The notes under the pieces are model-generated. The model did no database searches, was not told the DNA's origin, and saw nothing but the letters and a program-made list of their open reading frames with translations. From contig JAFGMO010000065.1 in NCBI GenBank assembly GCA_016927475.1, positions 49,360 to 113,359 on the forward strand: DNA of 64,000 nt, in the 5' to 3' direction. How positions within the stretch are numbered: the first letter of the stretch is position 1; each line of letters starts with the position of its first letter. This document shows, one piece after another, positions 9,227-16,247 of this stretch. Source of the DNA: Candidatus Aminicenantota bacterium. Lineage in GTDB: Bacteria > Acidobacteriota > Aminicenantia > Aminicenantales > Aminicenantaceae. The translations under genes and the position numbers were made by a program.

Positions 9227-9555
9227 GGTTTATCGAAAGAATATTCCCCGAGGTCTCCCCAGAGGCGCCGGTGCAGCCGAATGGACTCTTTTAGGGATTC
9301 CTTTCCGGCCGGTGTCAGCTCGAAATAGGTGCGCCGTCTGCCGCCCTTTCGCGGAAGGGGAGCCCCCATTCTTTTTTGAATGAATCCTTTGCTGGCCATC
9401 TGTCTTAAAAGGCCGTAAAGCGTCCCGTAGGTGTAATCGAGGCCGGTGTCCTTCAAAATCTGCCGCCTGATGGGGACACCGTAGGCCTTTTCTTTAAGGC
9501 GCCAGATGGCCAGCATGACCATTTCTTCAGCTTTGCTCGGTGTTTTGATGTTCAT
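9223..9555 (-). CDS. PadR-family transcriptional regulator
   Basis: A 110-residue winged-helix protein. The PadR core covers about residues 8-80: EEMVMLAIWRLKEKAYGV, then YGTLYGLLRQMASKGFIQKR, then a glycine-rich wing GRRRTYFELTPAGKESL. It ends with a short dimerisation helix. Family knowledge: PadR proteins are dimeric repressors released by small ligands or stress. It is the first gene of a two-gene operon with the permease that follows (4-base overlap) and so is a likely autoregulator. AGGA stands six bases before the ATG. Confidence 0.92.
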   Translation of the reverse strand: MNIKTPSKAEEMVMLAIWRLKEKAYGVPIRRQILKDTGLDYTYGTLYGLLRQMASKGFIQKRMGAPLPRKGGRRRTYFELTPAGKESLKESIRLHRRLWGDLGEYSFDKP

Positions 9556-9568
9556 GGTGATCCTTATT

Positions 9569-9587
9569 TATTTGGGTATCACAAATA
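9569..9587. promoter_or_regulatory. Possible PadR operator
   Basis: Inverted repeat TATTTG-7 bases-CAAATA, 14 bases upstream of the PadR start. It is short and in AT-rich DNA, so it is only suggestive. The placement fits autorepression. Confidence 0.28.
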
Positions 9588-9637
9588 TATACGCAATATT
9601 TTAAAAAAGGTTCCCTTTAAAAAGAATTGATTGAAAA

Positions 9638-10558
9638 TTATTTTGATCTGGATAGTTGATTGTCTCTGATAAACAAAAGGGAATGAATAAGATCTACGAT
9701 GAAGGTATTTACGGGGACCGGGATATTGTTCTTCCGGGCGGTCCGGATGATTTCTCCGTTCAGATAATCGATTTCTGTCGGCCGGTTAAAAGAATAATCC
9801 TGGTACATAGAGGTGAGATTGTCGGATTGTACCAGGGAGTTTAATCCCTCTATGTCGAGGTTTATTCTGAAACCTTCCGATGCGGCCACCGCCAGTCCCT
9901 CATTGAGGATGGCCTGCTTGAGCGGATTGATCTTTTCCCCTGAAATGACGTTGTTGGACGTTTTAAGGATCATGGACAGAGGATTGTAAATACTGTTAAT
10001 CAGAAGTTTTTTCCATATTCTCTGTTTAATGTTTGAGCTGACATGAACATCGATAAAGGATGATGCGAAAATGGTGCTGAAGGGAGAGCTGAAAAATTTT
10101 TTTTCTATAACCAGGGTGCCGAGGAAATAACGGACTTTCCCTATTGACATCAAGGTTGCGCCGAATTGGCAATAGCCCCTGAACATCTGTTGGGAAGTGA
10201 TCCGTCCGGCGCTCCATTCCTCGATTTTCGAGCGGATATGGATGCCGTTTTGAAGGATGAGAAACCGGGTCGAGGGACGGACCTGATGCTGGATCTGCTC
10301 TGTCACCTGCCGCAGATCATAAAGTTTAACCAGGGGAATAACCAGCGTATCCTTAAGGTCAAAATCGATGCTGTCATGCACTTCCGGAAAATACCGTTTA
10401 TCGGTCTGGTTGGTAAGCAGCAATCCTTTGTTTTTGAGGGTCTTCAGATGTTTCTTTTTGACGATGACTTTCAATCGGCAGTCGGGATTTTCCAGCAAAA
10501 TCCCGGATAATACCGAACTGATCGCGCCTAATCCGATGATAACGACTTTATGGGGCAT
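9638..10558 (-). CDS. 2-dehydropantoate 2-reductase-like (ApbA/PanE) oxidoreductase
   Basis: The start at 10558 gives 306 residues, the usual length for the family, and puts the dinucleotide loop VVIIGLGAISSVLSG at residues 4-18; GGAGGA lies about nine bases upstream. The open frame extends further 5' to 10699 but adds only a non-family extension. The N-terminal Rossmann domain binds NADPH. The C-terminal half holds the helical substrate domain with KKLLINSIYNPLSMIL (the conserved lysine/asparagine helix) and a late NRPTEIDYLNGEI motif typical of PanE (S.D...gr.tEid.lnG). The family reduces ketopantoate in pantothenate/CoA synthesis, but many paralogs act on other 2-oxo acids. It is not in an operon with other vitamin genes, so the exact substrate is uncertain. 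Confidence 0.85.
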   Translation of the reverse strand: MPHKVVIIGLGAISSVLSGILLENPDCRLKVIVKKKHLKTLKNKGLLLTNQTDKRYFPEVHDSIDFDLKDTLVIPLVKLYDLRQVTEQIQHQVRPSTRFLILQNGIHIRSKIEEWSAGRITSQQMFRGYCQFGATLMSIGKVRYFLGTLVIEKKFFSSPFSTIFASSFIDVHVSSNIKQRIWKKLLINSIYNPLSMILKTSNNVISGEKINPLKQAILNEGLAVAASEGFRINLDIEGLNSLVQSDNLTSMYQDYSFNRPTEIDYLNGEIIRTARKNNIPVPVNTFIVDLIHSLLFIRDNQLSRSK

Positions 10559-10675
10559 GAATATCCATATCCTCCGGCTAATATTATTATTAAACCACGA
10601 GAAAAATAGCAAGGCATGAACGTTTATAAAGGTAAAGGAAAAATTTTGTTGGCTTTGTGATTTGGTCATATATCC

Positions 10676-10704
10676 TTGACAGTAGTATGAAAATAACATA
10701 TCTT
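10676..10704 (+). promoter_or_regulatory. Promoter of the toxin-antitoxin operon, with palindrome on the -10 box
   Basis: TTGACA (10676-10681), a 17-base spacer and TATCTT (10699-10704) form a good sigma-70-type promoter. The perfect palindrome CATAT-CTT-ATATG (10697-10709) overlaps the -10 box and is a plausible site for autorepression by the ribbon-helix-helix antitoxin. AAGGAG (10710-10715) follows as ribosome site. Confidence 0.6.
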
Positions 10705-10721
10705 ATATGAAGGAGATGATA

Positions 10722-10949
10722 ATGGTCAGAAAAACAATTGCCATGGATGAAGATCTTGTTAAGGATTTGAGTATGTTTGCCAGAAAAGAACATCGTGATT
10801 TTTCCGGTGCTCTTAGATATGCCCTCCGTATCGGCCTTCTTGCGTTAGAAAATCCCGACCTTACGGTTAAAGAGATAAAAGACATTTTAGAGGCGATGGT
10901 CGATTATGAAATGGGCAATGTGGCAGAGCTGGATCTGAAGGACCTGTGA
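10722..10949 (+). CDS. Ribbon-helix-helix antitoxin
   Basis: A 75-residue protein starting MVRKTIAMDEDLVKDLSMFA. The start at 10722 is preferred over in-frame ATGs at 10707 and 10716 because AAGGAG lies six bases before it. The first ~45 residues fit an Arc/MetJ-like fold: a beta strand (RKTIAMD), a helix (EDLVKDLSMFARKEH), a turn and a second helix (DFSGALRYALRIGLLAL). The acidic C-terminal tail (IKDILEAMVDYEMGNVAELDLKDL) would wrap the toxin. It overlaps the toxin start (TGATG), the normal arrangement for type II modules. Confidence 0.75.
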   Translation: MVRKTIAMDEDLVKDLSMFARKEHRDFSGALRYALRIGLLALENPDLTVKEIKDILEAMVDYEMGNVAELDLKDL

Positions 10950-11209
10950 TGAGGCTTATTGAAACCTCAAAATTAAAGAGACTGCGCAAGAAAATAAAAG
11001 AAAACCATGAAAAGGAAGCCCTGCGGCTGGCTGTTGCGAGAATATGGGAATACCCTGAAGAAGGAAAGAGGCTCAAGGGTGAATTTAAAGAACTGCGGTC
11101 CTTCAGTTACACAGCAAAGGGACAGAACAGGAGGCTTATATACAAATTGGAGGAAGGAACCATTGTTCTTTTATCATTCGGACCGAGAGAAGGGGCTTAT
11201 AAGAAATGA
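10949..11209 (+). CDS. RelE/ParE-superfamily toxin
   Basis: A small basic protein of 86 residues from ATG 10949; a GTG at 10946 adds one residue. The pattern fits the RelE/ParE fold: an N-terminal helix with many Lys/Arg (KLKRLRKKIKENHEKEALRLAVARIWEYPEEG), then strands with RLKGEFKELRSFSYTAKGQNRRLIYKLEEGTIVLLSFGPREGAYKK, including the paired R-R before LIY and the G-hR end. RelE members cleave mRNA on the ribosome and ParE members poison gyrase; the sequence does not decide between them. It overlaps the antitoxin by one base. Only 15 bases separate its stop from the nitroreductase start. Confidence 0.72.
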   Translation: MRLIETSKLKRLRKKIKENHEKEALRLAVARIWEYPEEGKRLKGEFKELRSFSYTAKGQNRRLIYKLEEGTIVLLSFGPREGAYKK

Positions 11210-11224
11210 AGGGAGAAAAACACC

Positions 11225-12067
11225 ATGATCACCTTTGACCAAAGCTCCTGTAACGGCTGCGGGTTGTGTGTGAAAATTTGCCATGAACACTGCATGACCC
11301 TTGAGGAAAACAACATTCATATTGACCGGGATGTTTGCAGCCACTGCTGTCAGTGTGTTGCCGTCTGTCCGACCCGTGCCCTTGAATGGGATGGGAAAAA
11401 GCCCGTTCCTTTCGACAAAAACAACCTTCCCTCACCGGAACAAATCGATGAGCTGCTCATGCAGAGGAGAACCATCCGCTTCTTTAAAAAGGAGAAAGTG
11501 GACCGGGAAGACATCGAAAAAATAATCAACCTGGGGAATTACGCTCCCACTCACAGCCCCGTTTTCCGCACCATCGCTGTCGATGATGATTTGATCTTTG
11601 AGTTGATCGATGGGGAAGTATACCGCAACAACAAAAAAATTTACCGGTATCTTTTCAAGCCTAAAATCATGAGATGGATGGTCAAGCGTTTCGGCGGCGT
11701 CTATTTGTCCGAGTTCAACAAGGCCAGGCCCAAACTGGAAAGCTCTCTCGAACACGGCTGCGCATATCCCAACCGTCCGCCTGTTTTGTTGTTTGTGGTG
11801 GGGGATAAAAGAATACCCTTGATGATGGAAAGCGCTCAGTATGTCTTATACAACATGATGCTGGCGGCCCAAGCGAGAGGCCTGGGATGCCGGAATCTGG
11901 TGGGAAATCAGATGTTCCTGACGAAAAACAAAAAAGTCCGCCGCAGGTTGGGCTTGAAAAAACATGAGCGTATTTTCGGATTTATGGGTGTAGGATATCC
12001 GGCGGTCAAATTCAGCAACAAAGTCCGGGGCAGGGAAATGCCTGTTCAGTGGAATGCCATTCCTTAA
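11225..12067 (+). CDS. Nitroreductase with N-terminal 2x[4Fe-4S] ferredoxin domain
   Basis: A 280-residue protein. Residues 1-60 carry two cluster motifs: C9-x2-C12-x2-C15-x3-C19 and C38-x2-C41-x2-C44-x3-C48-P. A nitroreductase domain follows at about 75-280: MQRRTIRFFKKEKVDREDIEKII (FMN-binding start), NYAPTHSP, then SAQYVLYNMMLAAQARGLGCRNL and GFMGVGYPAVKF. The family uses FMN to reduce nitro compounds, quinones or flavins, with electrons delivered here through the fused ferredoxin. GGGAG precedes the ATG by about eight bases. It follows the toxin gene so closely that transcription from the toxin-antitoxin promoter would reach it. Confidence 0.9.
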   Translation: MITFDQSSCNGCGLCVKICHEHCMTLEENNIHIDRDVCSHCCQCVAVCPTRALEWDGKKPVPFDKNNLPSPEQIDELLMQRRTIRFFKKEKVDREDIEKIINLGNYAPTHSPVFRTIAVDDDLIFELIDGEVYRNNKKIYRYLFKPKIMRWMVKRFGGVYLSEFNKARPKLESSLEHGCAYPNRPPVLLFVVGDKRIPLMMESAQYVLYNMMLAAQARGLGCRNLVGNQMFLTKNKKVRRRLGLKKHERIFGFMGVGYPAVKFSNKVRGREMPVQWNAIP

Positions 12068-12229
12068 AATGCCTTAAAACGGGGTCGCACCGCAGCATTT
12101 CATTTGTTGATAATCACTTACCCTAAAAAATCGGTGTAAAAGTGGCGCTAGGCCGGTTTTCAGCGGTATAGAAATGAGGTTCATCACACTAATGATTACC
12201 TGGCCCATGACTTTGAATTCATGCTGTAA

Positions 12230-12332
12230 CTGCGAGGCCGAAGGCCGCGGCAGTCCCATGAACACGGCTCTGAATGAGGGGATTGTTTCGTCGCTCCGCT
12301 CCTCGCAATGACAGGCTGGATATCCAGCCTGT
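12230..12332. repeat. REP-like intergenic repeat with 22 bp palindrome
   Basis: This is the notable content of the 395 bp gap 12068-12462. A hairpin CTGCGAGGCC-GAA-GGCCGCGGCAG (12230-12253) is followed by a stretch that on the minus strand reads GTCATTGCGAGGAGCGGAG and onward, a sequence widely scattered in environmental genomes (its translation gives the familiar spurious CHCEERSDE). It ends in a perfect 22 bp palindrome at 12311-12332. The rest of the gap shows no gene. Confidence 0.6.
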
Positions 12333-12462
12333 GCACAACAATATGAGCAGGTATCCAAAACCGTGATGAACCTAAAAATGAGATATAAAATTTATTGGAA
12401 CAGGCTCTGTTATCTATAATGCAGATCAGCCAAGCCATCAAAGAAACAAGGCAGCAAAGACG

Positions 12463-15042
12463 CTATTCGTGGCGAAGGGACTCGGCGGGATTCGTCCGTG
12501 CCGCGCGAAGCGAATGATAACTGATGGTTATAATGGCAATACCCAATGCCAATACCAGGGAAAGTACGAATGTTCCGGCGGATATCTTGGTACGGTAAGC
12601 GAAGTTTTGGAGCCATCGGTTCATGGCGAAGGCGGCGATGGGTATGGCCAGGACGGCCGCAGCCGTCACCCACTTCAGGAAATCCTTCGACAGCAGAATA
12701 AGGATACGGCCTAAATCCGCTCCGATGATTTTTCTTATGCAGATTTCTTTTCTCCGCCGGTCTATCAGAAAGGAGGCCAATCCCAACAGCCCCAGGCAGG
12801 AAATAGATATCGCCAGCCCCGTAAAGATGTTGAACAGAGCTCCCACCCGTCGGTCGGCATGATACAGCGCATTGAGGGACTCATCCAGAAAACCGAATTC
12901 GAAAGGATACTCAGGATTGTGCTCCTTGTATACCCGCTCCACAGCCGCCAGGCTTGATCGGAGGTCGCAGGTGTCTATTTTAACGAACACATACCTGAAG
13001 CGCCGCGGTTCGAGCCGCATAACAAGAGGCTCAATCTCCGTGTGGAGAGATTTGAAGTGAAAGTCCTTGACCACACCGACGATGGGAGCCTTAATATTCC
13101 ACAGCGTGATGAATCTTCCTACAGCGTTATCCTTATATCCTATGGCTTCTGCTAGGGTCTCATTGACGATGAAAGCGGAGTTGATCCTTGTCATGTCTTG
13201 ATCGAATGGTCGTCCTTCTTTGAGTTCGATTCCCAAAACGGGCAGATAGTCGGGGTCCACCGCAAACTGGTGTACCAGGAGACGCGACTCGGGGTCTTTT
13301 CCTTCCCATTCAAATCCTGTGGTAGAGTGGATGGTGTACGTCGGGATATCGGACCCGGCGCCGACCCCGCTGATACCCGCCGTTTTCAGAAGGTCGTTTT
13401 TGAAGGCGGTGTAATTCCTGTTTAGGCTGCCCCGGAGCCGAAAGTGGATCACGGCCTCCTTGTCGAGACCGAGGTCCCGGGAGCGCAGGAATTTCAGTTG
13501 ATCCCCTATGATAAAGGTCCCCGATATAAAAACGATGGACAGGGTGAACTGGAATACGACCAGCGCTTTTCGAAAAAGGGCGCTGCCGGACTTTGTTCCT
13601 GATTTTCCCCGAAAAATGACGATGGGCTGGAAGGCGGAGAGATAAAGGGCCGGGTATACACCGGACACAAAACCGGACAGGAGGGCAATTCCCGCCACAA
13701 ACAGCAGCATCTCCGGCTGAATGAGGACTCCCGGATCGATGGATTTGGCTGTGAGGTTGTTGAATGAGGGCAGAAGGAGCCGGACCAGTCCAAAAGCGAA
13801 TAGGCAGGCCACAATAGAAAAGAGGATGGATTCTCCGAAAAACTGCCGAATAAGTTCGGCTCTCCGTGCCCCGACCACCTTCCGCAGTCCGACTTCCTTC
13901 CCGCGCAGCCCCGCCCGTGCCGTGGCCAGGTTCATGAAATTGATGCAGGCCAGGAGCAAAACGATCAGGGCAACTGCCGTGAAGATGTACACATACTGGG
14001 ATTTATCATGGGTGGCGCTGTAAAGGTCGATGGCGTAGTCGGACCTGAGGTAGATGTCCTTGACCGGCTGCAGGCCTATTTTCATTCGCGACGTCGGGGA
14101 GATTTTTTTCAGATAAGGAGCGACTTCCGCCCGGATTCTGTCCGCATCGGTGTTTTCATCCAGCTGGACATAAGTGTAGTAGTAGTTATTCCACCAGTCG
14201 GTGCTGTTGCCGAAAGTGTCGATGACCACCTGAAAGTTTCCCAGAAAGTTAAAACGGATGTGGGAATTGTCCGGAACGTCCTTCAGCACACCAGCCACCA
14301 GAAAATCGACATAATTAGAGTAGGTGATGGTTTGCCCGACGGGATCCTCGGTGCCGAAATATTTTTCTGCTGTGGATTCCGTAAGAAGGATATGGGAAGG
14401 ATCGTCAAGAACGGTGTCGGTGTTCCCGCTGACAAGGGGGAAAGTGAACATTTTCAAGAAGGAGGGGTCGACGAAAAGGAAGTCTTCTTCATAAAAGTTT
14501 TTCCCTTTGACCGTGATAAGATTGCGGCCTATGGGCCGGAGGCGGCAGAATTCCACGACGGCCGCGTAATCTTTTTTCAAGGCCGGGCCTATGGGTGCGG
14601 GGGTGACGGCCACCTTGAAGATTTCCCCTCCACCCTGAGTTTGATCCTGAGTGAGACGATAAAGATGATCGATGTGCTTATGGAACCTATCGTAGCTCGC
14701 TTCGTCTTTTACCCAAAGAAGAATAAACAGGCAGACGGCGATGCCGATGGATAGGCCTGCGATATTGATAAAGGAATATCCTTTGTGTTTTCTGATAGAC
14801 CTCCATGCGGTTTTGAGATAATTCTTGAACATGATGATACTCCCATTAATGTGCGACCGAATATAAAGCGGCAGAGGTTGGATAATTTGCCGGACATACC
14901 ACATATATGCTTTGATGCGGCTTTTTTCCTGAAGAATCAGGCGGTATTCTTCTTCCGTGTCACCCAGAATGCCGGTTTTTTTGGAAGAGGATAGAACCTC
15001 GAGTATTTTTTCAGCGAATTTGGGAGGTTTTTTCCTTTGCAT
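12463..15042 (-). CDS. FtsX/MacB-type permease with N-terminal prefix domain (859 aa)
   Basis: Prefix region about residues 1-70 (KPPKFAEKILEVLSSSKKTGILGDTEEEYRLI), helix 1 at about 88-110 (INIAGLSIGIAVCLFILLWV), first external domain to about 340, first FtsX unit at about 345-470 (ACINFMNLATARAGLRGKEVGLRKVVGAR), helix at about 500 (VFQFTLSIVFISGTFI), second external domain, and last FtsX unit at about 735-859 (KEICIRKIIGAD; ending ARTNPAESLRHE, TAG stop). The last residues differ slightly from the usual LRYE, and no palindromic element follows it. The ATG overlaps the PadR stop by one base (TGATG), implying coupled translation. Likely an inner-membrane pump under the control of its own PadR; substrate unknown. 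Confidence 0.93.
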   Translation of the reverse strand: MQRKKPPKFAEKILEVLSSSKKTGILGDTEEEYRLILQEKSRIKAYMWYVRQIIQPLPLYIRSHINGSIIMFKNYLKTAWRSIRKHKGYSFINIAGLSIGIAVCLFILLWVKDEASYDRFHKHIDHLYRLTQDQTQGGGEIFKVAVTPAPIGPALKKDYAAVVEFCRLRPIGRNLITVKGKNFYEEDFLFVDPSFLKMFTFPLVSGNTDTVLDDPSHILLTESTAEKYFGTEDPVGQTITYSNYVDFLVAGVLKDVPDNSHIRFNFLGNFQVVIDTFGNSTDWWNNYYYTYVQLDENTDADRIRAEVAPYLKKISPTSRMKIGLQPVKDIYLRSDYAIDLYSATHDKSQYVYIFTAVALIVLLLACINFMNLATARAGLRGKEVGLRKVVGARRAELIRQFFGESILFSIVACLFAFGLVRLLLPSFNNLTAKSIDPGVLIQPEMLLFVAGIALLSGFVSGVYPALYLSAFQPIVIFRGKSGTKSGSALFRKALVVFQFTLSIVFISGTFIIGDQLKFLRSRDLGLDKEAVIHFRLRGSLNRNYTAFKNDLLKTAGISGVGAGSDIPTYTIHSTTGFEWEGKDPESRLLVHQFAVDPDYLPVLGIELKEGRPFDQDMTRINSAFIVNETLAEAIGYKDNAVGRFITLWNIKAPIVGVVKDFHFKSLHTEIEPLVMRLEPRRFRYVFVKIDTCDLRSSLAAVERVYKEHNPEYPFEFGFLDESLNALYHADRRVGALFNIFTGLAISISCLGLLGLASFLIDRRRKEICIRKIIGADLGRILILLSKDFLKWVTAAAVLAIPIAAFAMNRWLQNFAYRTKISAGTFVLSLVLALGIAIITISYHSLRAARTNPAESLRHE

Positions 15043-15374
15043 CAGCTTTTCTCTTTATCCCAGGTCTGCTCTGCGTATCCATTCCAGATTTTTTGCTGCA
15101 TTTTGTAGGCGTTTTCGAGCGCTCTGTTCCCGTAAGTGGTGACGGAATAATAGATGCGCTTCCGCCCTCCCCGTTCGGGTTTGGTTTCTCCTGCAAACCG
15201 TTTGACGTATCCCTTTTTTGTCAGTTGCTCCAGGACAAAATAGAGGGTGCCGTAGGGTAAGGCTTTTCCCGTTTGTTTTTGGATGTGCTGTTTGATGACC
15301 ACCCCATAGGCCTTGTTTTTAAGCCGGAGGATGGTTAAAAGGAGTGTTTCTTCAGTTTTAGTCAGTTCTTTCAT
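15042..15374 (-). CDS. PadR-family transcriptional regulator
   Basis: A 110-residue winged-helix repressor: MKELTKTEETLLLTILRLKNKAYGV (helices 1-2), LPYGTLYFVLEQLTKKGYVKRF (recognition helix region), wing GGRKRIYYSVTTYGNRALENA, and a C-terminal helix ending in a charged tail. It forms an operon with the downstream permease (1-base overlap). A clear palindrome stands just upstream of its start (15393-15411), as expected for an autorepressor. Confidence 0.92.
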   Translation of the reverse strand: MKELTKTEETLLLTILRLKNKAYGVVIKQHIQKQTGKALPYGTLYFVLEQLTKKGYVKRFAGETKPERGGRKRIYYSVTTYGNRALENAYKMQQKIWNGYAEQTWDKEKS

Positions 15375-15392
15375 CGGGTTTCCTTTGATGTA

Positions 15393-15411
15393 AATACAAG
15401 TTACTTGTATT
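15393..15411. promoter_or_regulatory. Palindromic operator candidate for the PadR gene
   Basis: Perfect 8-3-8 inverted repeat AATACAAG-TTA-CTTGTATT, 18 bases upstream of the PadR start on the minus strand. It is the clearest operator-like palindrome among the PadR genes here. Confidence 0.55.
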
Positions 15412-15488
15412 CCTTCATATGGATAGACGTGTTTGAGGCGGAAAAGGTTGGCAGATAAGGCCTGGATTTAAGAGATAATACGTGAGAT

Positions 15489-15503
15489 GGGTATTATATC
15501 CCC
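15489..15503. repeat. Solo end of the ~90 bp palindromic element
   Basis: GGGTATTATATCCCC matches the right end of the stop-codon-associated elements (compare 38901-38914). It lies 8 bp from the stop of the barrel gene. No left end is recognisable, so it may be a decayed copy. Confidence 0.35.
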
Positions 15504-15511
15504 AATTTTTT

Positions 15512-16120
15512 TCACAAAAAATAGTAAGACAATCCCAAACAAAGATAGTGCCGGGAATCGTTGTTGAGAGCAATTCCGAATTCCGCCAAGGCATCCAGTC
15601 GATGTGTGATTTTATATTCGATCCCGGGAACAGCATGGATAAGGGTAATGTTTTGGTCTGTATTTTTAAAGGAGTCAAAGGAGAACTTCAGAGCTCCTGT
15701 TATTTCAAGCTTTCTGACCGGCCGGGTGCTGACGATGAGCGTGGCGTCAATACCAGAACTGTTGGGGCCGGTTTTAAAATCCGTCATGTGCCATCCGGCT
15801 GATGCCGACATGTTTACGCTGGGGCCTTTAAAAAACCAGTATTCAAGGTCCACTCCAAAGTATTTCAAATCTCTAAAAAGCGCTCCGCTTATTTCCAGAT
15901 CGAACCTCCTAGCCAGTCCCAAGCCGCCTTTACCGGCAACTCCCCATACCGAATCCCCTCCGTTTTTTCCCAGTATCATGGCCGGAGCGATGGCTAGTTT
16001 GAAATTCCCCGGATCGATCGTTTCGGCTGAGTTTAACAAAACACCCTGATATGACATGGCGGATAAAGAACCGGTCACAAGGGAGATGGCGGCAAATAAT
16101 ACCACTATCCTCTTAAGCAT
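15512..16120 (-). CDS. Predicted outer-membrane beta-barrel protein
   Basis: A 202-residue protein with a signal peptide at about 1-21 (MLKRIVVLFAAISLVTGSLSA). The remainder alternates hydrophobic and polar residues in repeated amphipathic strands (NFKLAIAPAMIL, FDLEISGALFRDL, LEITGALKFSFDSF, LDALAEFGIALNN) and ends in an aromatic residue pattern (YLCLGLSYYFL) typical of barrels inserted by BamA. No enzyme motif. AAGGAGGG precedes the start, and a full promoter lies just upstream. Function unknown; it may be a small porin-like or surface protein. Confidence 0.72.
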   Translation of the reverse strand: MLKRIVVLFAAISLVTGSLSAMSYQGVLLNSAETIDPGNFKLAIAPAMILGKNGGDSVWGVAGKGGLGLARRFDLEISGALFRDLKYFGVDLEYWFFKGPSVNMSASAGWHMTDFKTGPNSSGIDATLIVSTRPVRKLEITGALKFSFDSFKNTDQNITLIHAVPGIEYKITHRLDALAEFGIALNNDSRHYLCLGLSYYFL

Positions 16121-16145
16121 TTTTCCCTCCTTCGATAATGTCCCT

Positions 16146-16174
16146 ATCGTATAGGGTTCTCATTTTAGTGTCAA
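16146..16174 (-). promoter_or_regulatory. Promoter of the barrel protein gene
   Basis: Read on the minus strand: TTGACA (16174-16169), a 17-base spacer and TACGAT (16151-16146). The hairpin CCCTAT-CGT-ATAGGG (16142-16156) overlaps the -10 box and the likely start site, so it may be an operator or a 5' leader hairpin. Confidence 0.6.
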
Positions 16175-16179
16175 TAATT

Positions 16180-16200
16180 CTGCAATATTCATAAATTTGG
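16180..16200 (-). promoter_or_regulatory. Variant copy of the exopolysaccharide leader motif
   Basis: The minus strand reads CCAAATTTATGAATATTGCAG, matching the motif at 51283-51304 and 63754-63776 apart from the ATAATG/ATATTG change. It sits six bases upstream of the -35 box of the barrel gene promoter, so it may be an upstream activator site rather than transcribed sequence. Confidence 0.45.
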
Positions 16201-16247
16201 GTGTAAAAAGTCATAAAAAGGCAGAGATCTTTATTGAAAAGAAACTG

